Source of the DNA: Panorpa germanica
Taxonomy: Eukaryota; Arthropoda; Insecta; Mecoptera; Panorpidae
Assembly (NCBI GenBank): GCA_963678705.1
Contig: OY783204.1
Location: 17,122,759-17,186,758, forward strand
Direction of reading: 5' to 3'
Length of the DNA: 64,000 nt
The notes beneath the pieces were generated by a model. That model ran no database searches. It saw nothing but the letters and a program-made list of their open reading frames with translations, and had not been told where the DNA came from. Positions 45,600 to 56,865 of the stretch are shown here, piece after piece. Made by a program: the position numbers and the translations under genes. How positions within the stretch are numbered: position 1 is the first letter of the stretch; each line of letters opens with the position of its first letter.

Positions 45600-46190
45600 A
45601 ATATAATATCCACAGGAAAACTACCTCGTTCGGCTAATTTATGGTCAGGGAAATGGCGCATTGCATTAAACGAAACGAAATCGGTGCATGTTAATTTCAC
45701 CAACAAAAGGACTAATTACATTCCGGTACTAATAAATGACCAAGCTATTCCGTATGCGAATACAGCAAAGTATCTAGGAATGACATTAGATGCAAAATTT
45801 CGTTGGAAGGTTCACGTAAAGAAAAAGAGAGATGAACTGGAAATAAGATATAAGAAAATGTACCATATACCATTGCTGTATAAGCAAATATTGAAACCAG
45901 TTTAAACATATAGAATCCAGTTCCAAGAAATGCAACATCATATGCATTCAGACTTTTCAAAATCAAGTTCTGAGGAACATAGTGAATGCACCATGGTTTG
46001 TCGGCAATAGCGATATACATAGGGATCTCAAAGTAACTACAGTAGCTGAAAAAATTACAAAAGTAGCAAGAAAGCACGAGCAACGTCTCCAACACCATGT
46101 CAACGTAGAAACGTTTCACCTGTTGCACACGCATGGACTGACAAGAAGATTAAAGAGAACTAAGCCATTTGAGCTAGTATGATGACCGAC
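45600..46190 (+). pseudogene. Jockey-like LINE reverse-transcriptase C-terminal fragment
   Basis: The frame WSGKWRIALNETKSVHVNF, then IPYANTAKYLGMTLDAKFRW and LYKQILKPV, is the C-terminal part of a Jockey-clade reverse transcriptase. Further on, in shifted frames, HRDLKVTTVAEKITKVARKH, HEQRLQHHVN and a KPFELV end match 59276-59647. Several frame breaks make it inactive. Confidence 0.75.
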
Positions 46191-46399
46191 AGAAAAAGAG
46201 TATCAACAATGGTTAATATCCTGACTTCAAAAATATTACCATTAATAAATTGACTAGAAAAATTTTTGTTAGATAGTTTATATAAACTAGTTATAACAAT
46301 AAAATAGGTATAATAAAAAAAAAAAAAAAACTCTGCTGATTTATCACCACCATCACCAAAGCAAACAAGAAAAATAAATAAAACTCGGACAAACAAAAA

Positions 46400-46727
46400 A
46401 ATAAAAATAATCGAACTAGAGCAAGATGATATAATAAAACGAAACGAACAGACAAAATCAGATGGCAGTACACCTGTGGCAATTGAAGTTTATTCAGAAC
46501 CGCTAAGAACAATAATTGAAAATAACAATGATAAACATTATACCACGTATGAAAAATTAAAAACCATTATAACCAAGAGCATTGGAAACAAATATATTGC
46601 CGGAATTATATAAAAATATACCAATGATCCTAGAAAATTTGGTAACATGTTAAGCTTACTGTACAACCATCTAGAACACAAAAAAAACAAGACACAATTA
46701 ACCAGAATAATTAAATCAATAAAATAG
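46400..46727 (+). pseudogene. LINE ORF1-like fragment
   Basis: The frame IIELEQDDIIKRNEQTKSDG, then YEKLKTIITKSIGNKYIAG, a stop, NDPRKFGNMLSLLYNHLEH and NKTQLTRIIKSIK, has the look of the region before the gag-type part of a Jockey/I LINE first ORF. It is recognised from memory of such proteins, not by search. One stop interrupts it. An A-run lies just upstream (46316-46330). Confidence 0.35.
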
Positions 46728-46799
46728 ATATAATAGAATATATGTAATATAGGATAAATGATCATTGTAATTAAAATGTCCTAAATATTAAAGTAAAAA

Positions 46800-47060
46800 C
46801 AAATTGGTAAAATTTCCTATAAAATTGTTACTAAATTACAACTTATTGCGCATTTGCAGTCCTGATAGCTAATTTTAGCTAATTTTAGTATAACACAAGC
46901 TATATGTTACGTTTTATGTTTAGTATGTTTTCGTGCTTTATTGAATTTACTTGAATTACTTATGTACAACATGTATACAATTAACACCGTTTTCATTGAC
47001 ATTGTTGATACAACTTTGCATTCATTATTAGTGTTAATAAATGCATGCAAATTCATATTT
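46800..47060 (+). repeat. OR upstream block relic without a gene
   Basis: TTGAATTACTTATGTACAAC and GATACAACTTTGCATTCATT match the region 300-150 bp upstream of OR-B and OR-C. No initiator block or exon follows directly. Confidence 0.6.
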
Positions 47061-47634
47061 GTATATCAATATTTCGATTTTATTTTTAATTATTTAAGAT
47101 TTCTTTGTCTTAATTCATTTATATTTTATGCCTAGTTGTTTTTATATACACTGCTCTCTGTGGGGCAAACGATACTATTTCTTATGTAAACATCCTTTGT
47201 TTTACGATTCACTTCTACTAGGGTCGACACTAAGCATTTGGTCCTAATTCGTTCTTATCGCTTCAACACTTAAACCTACAGCACGCTTAACCTTTTTGGT
47301 GCATATACATAAAATAATAAATACACATATTTTTATTTATAACTTAAACCGTGAGTTACATTTACCTAGTGTCGTAACTAATATTCTTCTTAACTAAAAT
47401 ATATAATCAATTTATATGTAATTCAATAGTATAGTTTAAAATAAAAGTAATCTAAAAAAGTTCTGATGTTTTGCTGTTTTTTTTGATATAAATAAAAAAT
47501 TGCTATTAATTACTTGATAGGTAAAAGGTCCTTCCCAAATAAATTGTGCGCCCACTAAGCTATTGAAACTTGGATACCGACGACAGATACGCCTTAGCAG
47601 TGTATAGATATCTATAAGGTCCAAACTCCACAAC
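47061..47634. other. Unassigned spacer
   Basis: AT-rich with no recognised gene or repeat ends. Confidence 0.35.
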
Positions 47635-47808
47635 CAATTAGTATATTTTATATTTCCTTGGTAACGATGTTGGGGACACGTCAACGTGTAACATGTCTAG
47701 CTGCAGTTGTAGGTGCTGTTTTAAATCAGTCAGGCGGTAACTGAACAACAAGTAACACTTCAAATCAAAATGTCGACTACTTTGTACGACGAATTGGAAG
47801 CAATTCTT
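47635..47808 (+). pseudogene. OR stub: proximal promoter plus first 13 codons
   Basis: The proximal block with TCAGTC (47726-47731) is followed by an ATG at 47770 and MSTTLYDDELEAIL-like codons matching the OR start, in frame through 47808. Sequence then departs from any OR exon. It is a promoter with a cut-off exon 1, about 500 bp upstream of the intact OR-B. Confidence 0.75.
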
Positions 47809-47954
47809 TGTGACGTTGCATATGTAAACTTAAAAATCCTTTACATTATTAATAAAAAGTTTATTTATCAAAACATAAGTTCCCGTAGCTACAAAAACAC
47901 GTCTTTACTCTACAATAGACAAACAACATGAAGTATCGTTTTTTCTATACTCAG

Positions 47955-48266
47955 TTAACTGCCGATAGCTAATTTGAATAATGTACCGTCTAATAACGAT
48001 TTTGGTTTACGTTATTTGTTCTATGAGGTTTTACTGCTTTATTGAATTTACTTAAATTACTTATTTACAAACATCTATATACAAATAATACCCTTTCTAC
48101 TGTTCTGGTTGATACAACTTTGCATTCATTAATATTATATTGTATACTACCAATCATTTGTAACGATTACGGGGACAGGTCGGCCTGTAACATGTCTAGC
48201 TGCACTTGCAGTTGTTGTTTTAAATCAGTCAGGCGATAACTAGAGAACAAGTAACATCAAATCAAA
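47955..48266 (+). promoter_or_regulatory. OR-B upstream block and initiator
   Basis: It has the same block order as in OR-A and OR-C, with AAATCAGTCAGGCGATAAC (TCAGTC at 48225-48230) about 40 nt before the ATG at 48267. GGTCGGCCTGTAACATGTCT is shared with OR-C. Confidence 0.55.
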
Positions 48267-51200
48267 ATGTCGGCTACTTTGTACGACGATTTGGAAACAG
48301 TTCTTAAATTAATTGAGATGTTGTACAACATGGTCGGGATTAATATATTTAGTGTTTATACGGAAGCAAAACGTTGGAAAAGGAGGGTGCGGAAAATTCC
48401 TACGGTTTTAATTGTGCTAACCCCACTAAGTGCAGTGTCGGCTTTGGTCTACAATATTCGTGATTTTGTTAAAGCTATCGAAACAATATTTGTGATTTCT
48501 GGTACTCTTCAAGCTGTCAGTAAGCGCTGGATTATTCGACGAGTTTGCAATAATATTGTAGAATTTGTTGACAAATGCCGAATATTCAGGAGTAAACATG
48601 CTGGCGATATCGAAAAAGCATTTACGTCACTGCCTTTCAACAAAATAATTGCTCGTCCGTCGGTTGTCATTAAATTATTCGTGTTGTTGTACTTAATAAG
48701 TTTAACGGTGATGTTTATTAGCCCATTTTTCCGATCTGAACGATGTTTACCGTTTCCTCTCTATTTGCCAATTGGACCGCCATTGAGAACTCCTTTTTAT
48801 CAACTTAATTACGTATTCACAGTAGCAGCTCTTTCTGTGAGCTCATTACTTGTGATAGGAACAGAAGCTATTATGATTTCTCTGGTTTCGGAATTTTATT
48901 TACAGATTCTCACTTTAAAATACAAGTTGTCATCTCTTGGTAATGGTGAGGAAGAAGATCAACGAAACAAGATTCAGGAGATCTGTCAGCTACACTGGGA
49001 AATAACGAGGTATGTGTTATAATTGTGCATTTGTTTATATAGCTTTCATGGAAGTACATTAGGATGGTCTTTATTTTTAATGTCTCACTCTCTAAACTTT
49101 TTGAACTGGGCGAAAATGAAGATAAGAAAAAAATGTTTCATTCTACTGTTTATTACGGACCGGCTTTATGAGTATAGGAGTCGGCACTGGAAGTGTTACA
49201 AATTAAGTTTGATTGTTTTTTTTTAATTAAAAATGTCAGCATTGCATAATGCATCGTAAATGCAATAAATGTTTATTGGCGTGTCTATTTTATAAAATAT
49301 CTGAATATTGTTAGTTATTTGTTGAGTAGGTCAGTGCTGTAGTAATGTTCTGTAGCTGTTGGTAGTCGAATAATCAAGTCTAATCAATGATTATTAAGTT
49401 TTTATTTTATTTAACCCAGCTAAGGCAGACATAATATTGAAATCTGATTGTTCCTTAAAATAGCTGTAAATAATATTTGATATTTTGATATATAAATACT
49501 CGTACATATAGCAGAGATTTATGATCTGGAAGGTTGGTAACCTTACACGAGGATTGTGTTGTCACATGCACTTGGAATGTGTACAACGTTGAATCCCTTA
49601 AATAATTAAAGAGACAAAATGACTTTCTTAATTGTTAATATCTCTTACCATGTAAGGAGTTATTAAAAAATAATTGAACATTTGAGGTTCTAGTAACCCA
49701 CTTTATGAATATATAGTACAGTTTTAAGACATAGTTCACAAGCCCATTGTAAGACTTTCTACGTTCAAAAACTACTTTTACAAATATCTCACGAACAGGA
49801 AAAGATAGAAAACTGAAAATCTATGGTTGAAACAGAATATATGGTTTTCAAAACTGCTATAATTTTAAAGTCAGTATGAGGGAGTCTTTATAAACGGTTA
49901 TTGATTAAACTGTGACAATTTTTCTCCAGTGGCGGGGGTAAATGAGAAGAATAATATTATATTGCAAATATAAATATAATTTCTAGTGTTTAGTTTACAG
50001 TACAGTATTAATAATTAAATGAATTGCTATAGTATCGAATTGGAAGTGCTTTATAGCGGGGTGGGGAAAACGGGCGCTGGAGGTTAGTACGCTATGAGGC
50101 AGCGGCGCTCGGAGGAGTAGGAGTGATGAAAGACAAAACCTGTATGAGGTAGGAACGCTGCGGATCATGAACCATGCTGCTGAATATCGAGGCGGTGGTG
50201 TACGGGGATTAAATTGAAAGTGCCAGAACGGGAACGATACAGGCTAGAGTGCTAAGTGGCGATTAAGAGCGTGGCGATGTGCACTTTTCAGTACGGAAAT
50301 TAATTGCTGTATTTGGTAGGTTTAAAGTGAAATGGGTGAAAATAAACTTTAACAAGCATTTATCTTAGCGAACAATTATTAAAAAATAATGTACATATAG
50401 GGATTAAATTAAGTATGCAGAATAACAGTATAGTATTAATTTTGCAAATAAATTGCAATAGAGAATTAAATTGAAAGTGCGTGAACGATAGAGAACCATA
50501 GAGCTAAGAGGAGATGATTTGGGGAGTACATATTGTTCATTACAGTATTTAATTAAGGCAAATGATAGGATTAGAACAAAATAAAAGAAAATAAATTAAA
50601 AATTAAAAAAATAACATAAATTTTTTGAAACATTATTTGTTTTTATATGTAAAACTAATATAGAACGAGTAGATAGAACGATATTTCAATTTAGACATGG
50701 AATTAAAATTTGAAATGAAATTCAAATCACATACAAAAAACACACGTCGCTTGCGACGAGGGTAAACGCTAGTTACATAATAATAATGAAACCTATTTTG
50801 TTCTATCAGCTCTAATATAGTGATATTTAAGAAACACCAAAGAGTTAAGGGACTCATCCCTCAATGCCTATCTAAGTTCGTTGCAAAAATTTGCAGACAC
50901 CGAGAAAGTTCGTTCGTTATCCGTCGAAGTTGGTTTTACTGTGAATAGCGTGTTATATTTATTATTATTAATTGTTTATTGTTCTCCTTTCGGCTTTACA
51001 ATCTACATTCTTAATACATTTCATTTACTTCACCTTACAATTAAATTTACATTATTCTAGACCTTTTTATTTCCAAAAGTACTTTCTGCTTCTTCTTCTC
51101 TTGACCCTCTTCCTTCATTTTCCCTAGTCTTCCTTCTGGACTGGTCTATTCCTTAGTCTATTTTTCTGGGCTGAAGTTTAACTGTTTCCTCGCTACTTCT

Positions 51201-53545
51201 TTCTTTCTCCTGCTTCCCTTCACTGCCTCTTTTAGTACTTCCTTTCTCTTCCTGTTCTTTGTGCAACGCAGCCACCAGCTTGTTTATTCTCCTGTTTTTT
51301 CTTTCCTTTTTACTATTTCCGCCATCCACCTCTTTCCATCACTGCCTCCCTTTAATAGCTGGCCAATATTCCTTTCGCTCGCTACTTTTTCCTTACACTC
51401 AAATTTAATGTGCTCCAGTGTTTCGTCCTCCGCTCCGCACACTCTACACTTACTTTCCTCCCTACTTTCCCAGTATCTGTTTCCTTTTTCCTCATTTCCC
51501 AATCTAAACCTTGCTGTTCTTCGTATGTGTTTTATGTCTTTTTCTATAAGGTACTGAGGCACACGATTTTCCCATAACCTTTTATATCTTGTATTGTAAT
51601 TGCTTTTTCCGATTTTTCCCATTCTCTCCTGTTGTTGTATCTCCTTATGCCTTCTCCTTAGTTCCTCTTCCACACTTGCGCCTCCTTCTCTTCTCCTCTC
51701 TGCCTCCTCGATCGCGATTCCATTTCTTTCAAAGTACTCCTTTCTCTTTTTTGGACCTCCTCCCCCCCCCCCCCCATTCTTTATGCTATCCTCTCTTATT
51801 TTCTTTAAAATTTTGCTTTCCGCCCTGGTCAATTTCTCCTCATATTTTACTGCTCTTTCCCCTGTTTTAATTCGTATCTTATCCCTTTTTATCTCCTCCA
51901 TGACCATGCATCCTGGCGTGCACCTGTCCAGCCCTAGTAACCATAGCGTGTTATAAAGCTTCTCTAAGTTCAAGGTTCGTTTTATTGTGTTCCTAAAAAG
52001 AGAAAACTCCTGCTTTAACTTTCCAAAACATCAGCCAATATCACAACAGTCACAACACTCACTACAGGTTGTTCTGCATTTTTCAAAATTTAATTTATTT
52101 CTTCCTCCATTGTTAATTCCTTTTCCTCGTCATCGATGAATAACGATTTCTCCAAATTGTCTGTAGTCTGCCAAATCTACTCATTAGCTGAGTAACTAAA
52201 CTTAAGGTTTTTTTGAAGGACCTATTGTAACTATACTTACTAAATTATTTCCGTAAAATTCATTCTAGAATACTTTTGACATAAGAATAAAATCTCCCTA
52301 TTTACAACTATTGCATTAAAATAAAAAATAAAACAACCGATTTTTTCAGTTTAGTGAAGGATCTTAACAGCATCTTCTCTGCCATACTGCTGGTACAGTT
52401 CTCCACAAATTTTGTTCTGATCTCGACCGGCCTCTTCATGTTCACCAGTCACTTCTACAGTTTCCTGGTTTATGCCGTCGCAGCCGTTCTGCAGTTAGGC
52501 GTGTACTGTCTCTACGGGGAAATCGTGAAAGATCAGGTAACTCATCTTAGTATTGAGCAACATTTAATTACAAACTTACCTTTAATGATTTTAATTTTTC
52601 TAGTTCGAAAAGGTCTTGTTTTGCTTCTACGATAACGAATGGTACAAACTGAATTTGAAAGATAAGAAGTCTTTAAATATTATGATGAGCTTCGCTCAGA
52701 ACGTCCCGACCTTGAAAGCTGTTGGCTACGTGGAGTTTTCCTGTGAGACTTATTTTCAGGTAATTTTTAAAGTATACTTGCTGTGTTAGTAAGAGTACTA
52801 TACTTGTAGTTGTATTTTTTAATTATCTCCAAATAAACTTTTATAAAACCAGTTGGAAATCATCATCATCATTGTGCTTGCGGCATTGTAGAGCCTTTAT
52901 CTTCTTTAAGACTTTCCACATTCCTTCAAATAGACCTTTTTTTCTTTCTCAACGGAATACCCCTATTCATACAGCACCTGATTACGATCCGGGAAAGCAG
53001 GACACTCAATAAAACCACCAGATCGAACGAAAACTGGTGTGTTCAACATGGTATGGTCGTTGACCTGTTTATCTTCTATTAGTGCTAATACGAGTATACT
53101 AGTATTATTGAAAATGTTTATTTTATATGTTTCATTCTATATTAAAGTTAAACTAATAATAATAACTTTTTAGTTTACTTTTGAACTCTATAATAGTGTT
53201 CAAAGGATTACTGACTGCTACCTTTTTTACCCCACTAGATTACAGCGAACTGACGTAATCAGTAAGAAATTAGAATGACTCTCTTCCAAGTAGAAGCAAG
53301 TCCAAGTTTCCGATCCATATAGTGGAAAATGACAAAGAAAATATCCTGCACTTAACATTTAGATTAGTAAGAGATAGCAGAAAATTCGTGGTTTCGATTT
53401 AGACAAATCTCTAAACCACAAGCCTCTGGTATAACAATTACACCAATGCTTTATATAATGTAATACAACAATTTATTTATTACAGATCTTGAAGGCGGCC
53501 TACACCTACCTGACCATAATGCAGACCATCGCACCAGAGAATTAG
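48267..53545 (+). CDS. Odorant receptor OR-B (7tm_6 family), four exons
   Basis: It encodes an olfactory channel subunit of the same subfamily as OR-A. Exons are 48267-49009, 52350-52536, 52604-52759 and 53486-53545; their lengths (743, 187, 156, 60) and phases (2, 0, 0) equal those of OR-C. The product is 381 residues. Seven hydrophobic segments are in the same places as in OR-A. The end reads TYLTIMQTIAPEN and then stop. Intron 1 has grown to 3.3 kb with repeats R-A and R-B, a Helitron-type 3' end and a 985-bp LINE tail. Exon 1 has KRWKRRVRKIPTVLIVLTPL like OR-A. Nothing seen disables it, but the large intron is a reason to check expression. Confidence 0.87.
49230..49370. repeat. Repeat R-A fragment in OR-B intron 1
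   Basis: AATGTTTATTGGCGTGTCTA, then AAATATCTGAAT and GAGTAGGTCAGTGCTGTxGT parallel the R-A copy at 45095-45290 read in reverse. Confidence 0.4.
49585..49765 (+). repeat. Repeat R-B copy in OR-B intron 1
   Basis: CCCTTAAATAATTAAAGAGA, AATTGTTAATATCTCTTAC and ATTTGAGGTTCTAGTAACCC align with 11740-11935. Confidence 0.55.
50209..50560. repeat. Diverged direct repeat, about 255-bp period
   Basis: ATTAAATTGAAAGTGC followed by (x)GAACG and a GAG-rich stretch occurs at about 50209 and 50463. The sequence upstream (50050-50300) is markedly G-rich for this window. It could be part of a non-autonomous Helitron ending at 50772. Confidence 0.45.
50745..50772 (+). mobile_element. Probable 3' end of a different, non-autonomous Helitron
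   Basis: A perfect hairpin CGTCGC-TT-GCGACG is followed by AGGGTAAACGCTAG and then T (50773). Hairpin, roughly 10-nt spacer, CTAG end and T target are the Helitron 3' signature, but the sequence differs from that of copy 1. No matching 5' TC end could be assigned, so the element's length is unknown. Confidence 0.5.
50958..51942 (-). mobile_element. R1-like LINE, 5'-truncated, with 13-bp target duplication
   Basis: ATAGCGTGTTATA stands at both borders (50945-50957 and 51943-51955). The minus strand encodes the C-terminal end of a LINE second ORF (from about 51940 to the stop at 51284), with the zinc-knuckle region CRVCGAEDETLEHIKFEC and a Lys/Glu-rich tail. A G-run gives a poly-Gly tract near 51765. 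The 3' UTR ends in a TTATT-rich stretch. The open frame and exact duplication point to a fairly recent insertion into OR-B intron 1, opposite to the gene. Confidence 0.85.
51956..52349. other. OR-B intron 1, remainder
   Basis: No repeat is recognised here. A pyrimidine-rich TTTTTTCAG acceptor ends at 52349. Confidence 0.4.
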
Positions 53546-54001
53546 ACCGGATATTGTGAACTCATTACTGAAAAGATGCTGATATTAACTTAACATTTTA
53601 AAGAAGATAAAGACCACACATGTAATTGTCTTGCAGTGCCGGGTTCACACTTGTTACCTTGCTACAAACTAATTAAAGTTTTACATTGTCTTACATCTTC
53701 TTCTTGGAACCATGTTAACACAATGAAATTTCAATTATACACCATTTATATATCAAGTTTCAAAGTTCCTAATATGTGTAATCTATACATAAAGTTTACA
53801 CCAGATAGAATAGAGTCTGTGATCAATGTATGCTAGATTATATGAAATATGGAATTATGTATATTAACACACTTCTGCCCATAAACCTCCCAGTTTCTCT
53901 CTCAGCTCTTCGTTACATTTTATAACATTTGTTTTGTATCTTTTCTCTCTAAGCACAGTTCCATATTTTTAAGAATTATTTTTATATTTTTTATACATCT
54001 T
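53546..54001 (+). repeat. OR 3' flank block, OR-B copy, first part
   Basis: GTCTTGCAGTGxCxGGTTCACAC, GTTCCTAATATGTGTAATCT and ACCAGATAGAATAGAGTCTG correspond to the OR-A block. It is split at 54001 by an inserted LINE and resumes at 54839. Confidence 0.7.
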
Positions 54002-54838
54002 TTATAATTTATAATTCAATTTTTCTAAATACTTCAATAATTCACTAATTAAATTTGAATCACTTAACAAAAATTTAGTATTGACGGGAACAGTTTTAAT
54101 CACATATAATATATCACTATTCAATTTTGATCTTTCTAAACTATAATTTATGCATTCAAATATAATATGATCCAAAGTTCCTTCTTCACCACATTGACAT
54201 CGATCGTCAGATTTAATATTAATTTTGTACAGGTGAGCTGGAGTTTTGCAATGATTACTTTTGATTCTGATTATAGTTGATATAATTTTGCGGAACTCAT
54301 TTCTAAACCATCTCTTCTTACTTAAATTTGGATGTAGCATATAATAATCTCTTCCTTTTAACTGACTTTTGTTAATGAAATCTGTGTTTCTCAACTTGAA
54401 GTTTATTTTTTGATTATATTAAAAATTTCATATGAATGTAATTTCTCAATTTCTAAATTTATTGATTCCTTTGACAATTTCGTTTTCTCTTATTCCACAA
54501 TGTCCTGGTATCCACATAAATTTTATGGTATTATTCTTATTTATTATATTGAAATACATCTCCTTAATTTTGCATGTCAAAATATCGTTATTTGATTTGT
54601 TATCATTAGAATTTAAATTTTTTAAAACACTTAAAGAATTCGTTATTATTATAATTTTATTATTGTTGATATTTTCATTAATTTCCAATGCTTGCTAATT
54701 TTTCACCAGTATAAGAGCAAACTTTGTTATTTAATTTAAATTTATAATATCTTAAATTTATTTGTTCATTTATAGCAAATCCTGCTTTATTTCTTTCTAA
54801 ATCAATGGATGCATCTGTATATATTATTTTATCTTTCT
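54002..54838 (-). pseudogene. I-like LINE fragment with RNase H and zinc knuckle
   Basis: The minus strand reads YTDASIDLERNKAGFAINEQ (54800 region), TNSLSVLKNL and MWIPGHCGIRENEI: the RNase H core with its Asp and His neighbourhood. It ends WFRNEFRKIISTIIRIKSNH and CQCGEEGTLDHIIFEC, a zinc knuckle. This RNase H plus C-terminal knuckle order is that of I-clade LINEs. Frames are broken by stops between domains. It is inserted in the OR-B 3' flank, since sequence homologous to the OR-C flank lies on both sides. Confidence 0.78.
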
Positions 54839-55160
54839 ATGTAAATATACATTTTCTGATATGAATAAAGTTTTTTATGCAAGATTATATAACGTTACAT
54901 ATTAAACAGAGATATTTAATGTCTTTTGCATTTATTTAATATCAATGTAATAAAATTGTGTTAAACTTTGGTAAATAACAAAACTAAAGTTAGGAATTTA
55001 CCGTTTTGTTTTTACCGGGGTAGTTTTTACTTGTAATGTATTTTATCTCTATTCATTATTTATTTGTTCAAATAAAAATCTGGTTATTATCAATAGTAAT
55101 TGTTCATATTTCATTTTGTTTTTACGAGTATTTTTGTTTTACAACGATTTCAATTATTGG
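54839..55160 (+). repeat. OR 3' flank block, OR-B copy, second part
   Basis: ATATACATTTTCTGATATGA, TTGTGTTAAACTTTGGTAAA and TTTTTACGAGTATTTTTGTTTTACAACG-like motifs match 35740-36120 and 63455-63810. Confidence 0.7.
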
Positions 55161-55560
55161 GTCATAATCGCTGAGTATTGTTTTTTTAAACATTGATTAT
55201 TAGTAATGTAACAGTATCATATAGATTCATTAATTATTAATATATTTTAACTAACTATTTAGGAACCAGTGTAAAGGTTCATATACAAAGTATTTTTAAT
55301 AGTTTAAGTCGCCTAGCTGTCGGGAACATTATTTAGATTAAGTATTGTTTTATCAATAAGACCAAGACTCATATTAATATTATATTCAAAACTGATGATG
55401 TAGTATTTATAATAACTTTTTAAAAGAAATATTAATTAACTTTCTTTGTGCATAAGCACGTATAGCTTCAAATAATGTTTATATTAAAACCAAATACGAA
55501 TATCCAAAGTAGTGATGATGAAATGACGAAATGAGGTCATATATTGAAACAAAGACTTTT
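55161..55560. other. Unassigned spacer
   Basis: No supported feature. Confidence 0.3.
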
Positions 55561-55910
55561 AAGCTATATAAACCTAGAACAAGAGGGGAGTGGGGATCAG
55601 TCCATCAGATCGCACCCAGTCAGTACGTCGAGACCCAGTCGAAAGGTCTGTCTATACAGACCCCGTCAAATTAGGGAGTAGCGCCCCTCAGGCGGTTGGT
55701 CCGGTTTAGTCAGTCGCTTTGATATAATAATGATAAAGTTACTAAGAATTGTATTAAGTAATTGTTTGAATAATAAAGGAATTAAGTGTTAATGAATACA
55801 TTGTTTTAATATTGTAAAGTACTTAGAGTTAACGGTCGCGTCGCGTTAAATAAAGTGATTGTCCAAAGCAGAGAAAGCAGCCTGCAGAGAAAGCACAAAA
55901 AGTAAGTAAA
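55561..55910 (+). promoter_or_regulatory. Promoter or LTR-like stretch, unresolved
   Basis: CTATATAAACC near 55564 is followed by a GC-richer transcribed-looking stretch with repeated CAGTC motifs (CCCAGTCAGTACGTCGAGAC, CCCAGTCGAAAGG) and AATAAA-like signals near 55770 and 55850. It resembles an LTR's promoter and leader but has no clear ends, and could be the promoter and first exon of the receptor-like exon at 56132. If an LTR, it is a fossil. Confidence 0.25.
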
Positions 55911-56131
55911 ACCTAATATATTTATGTAATATGATTAGAAGAAGTACTTAAGTCCTGATAGATAAATAAGCCTCCACAATTAGCTTAGGTCATCCGACTC
56001 AAGGAGAACCAGATCTCCAAAAGAACTCTCGCTTGAGACGATTGTAGCATCGCTCTCATAAAATAAGTAACTACCACCATATATAGATAGTAAGATATAC
56101 GGGGTAGGGTTACAGTAAGGTTATGTTTCAG

Positions 56132-56367
56132 TTCGAATCTCTGGCAGTTCTGCTATTAACACTTTTGAGTAATGTATTTTTATTACTTGCAAGGGAATAT
56201 TTACACAGTTTAAAGTACGAGTTATACACTACACTGTGTGCAGTAAATCATGATTTGATTTCCCTCTATTCGTACAGTTTCGCGGTGCCAGCCTATATTA
56301 GCCATAAACTCGCGAAGTGTTGTGCTGAAATTTCATCTGCATGTGTTCAAGGAAGACGGAACTTAAG
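56132..56367 (+). pseudogene. Orphan exon resembling a gustatory receptor
   Basis: An acceptor ATGTTTCAG (ends 56131) and a donor AAG|GTATGT (56368) frame 236 bp reading FESLAVLLLTLLSNVFLLL, then SLYSYSFAVPAYISHKLAKC and ISSACVQGRRNLR. A membrane helix followed by a Cys/Thr-poor linker and a phase-2 donor is typical for the penultimate part of insect gustatory receptors. It is recognised by style, not by search. No partner exon was found, so it is an isolated exon of a lost or displaced gene, or a chance frame. Confidence 0.35.
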
Positions 56368-56439
56368 GTATGTAGCAAGGGGAGATACATCCCAAACTAA
56401 TATGAATTATTTAAGTGTATAAGGGGTGCGCAATGTCAA

Positions 56440-56618
56440 CGGATATATTCTAATTCGCATACCACCACAGTCACAATCTGAACGGATGACTTGCTCACCC
56501 GTCCAAACTGTGACCTATTGATCTGCTGGTTCAACATGGTATGGCCGTTGACAATCGAACCCAAAGGCACACCATCTAGTGTAAAGCATTTACGCTTGCG
56601 GCCACGGTGCTATCATAT
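56440..56618 (-). mobile_element. tRNA-derived SINE
   Basis: On the minus strand TAGCACCGTGGCCG (56612-56599) resembles a pol III A box and GGGTTCGATTGTC (56562-56550) a B box, at tRNA-like spacing. The body runs downward to about 56440. A related copy lies at 58900-59012. Confidence 0.6.
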
Positions 56619-56794
56619 TGAATTTTAAATATTTAATTTCTTTTTAATTTTTATTTAATTTATTTAACATCGGGCTTTTCCTACGCTGAGAATATCACCG
56701 ACAACACCTACTATGTTAGCAGTTTTTGTGGTGCATGGTTTCATATATGGGTTACACCGCCACCAGATATGTATATGATTATGTATACACATAG

Positions 56795-56865
56795 TTGACT
56801 AGATAACAACCAAACCCAGAAAGATAACTCTGATCCGAGGATCGAACCAGAAGACACAGCATTAG
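56795..56865 (-). mobile_element. SINE fragment
   Basis: CTGGTTCGATCCTCGG on the minus strand is a B-box match. The ACCAAACCCAGAAAG stretch on the plus strand resembles CACCAAACTCAGAAA at 58915 and 63953. The A-box half is missing; the spacer block follows directly. Confidence 0.45.

Noticed and set aside
45745-46134. 129-codon minus-strand frame
   Set aside because: Antisense to the Jockey-like LINE fragment at 45600-46190.
52960-53060. Possible SINE in OR-B intron 3 (GTTCAACATGGTATGGTCGTTGAC)
   Set aside because: A short match to the body of the SINE at 56440-56618, but no A box or clear ends; too little to list as a feature.
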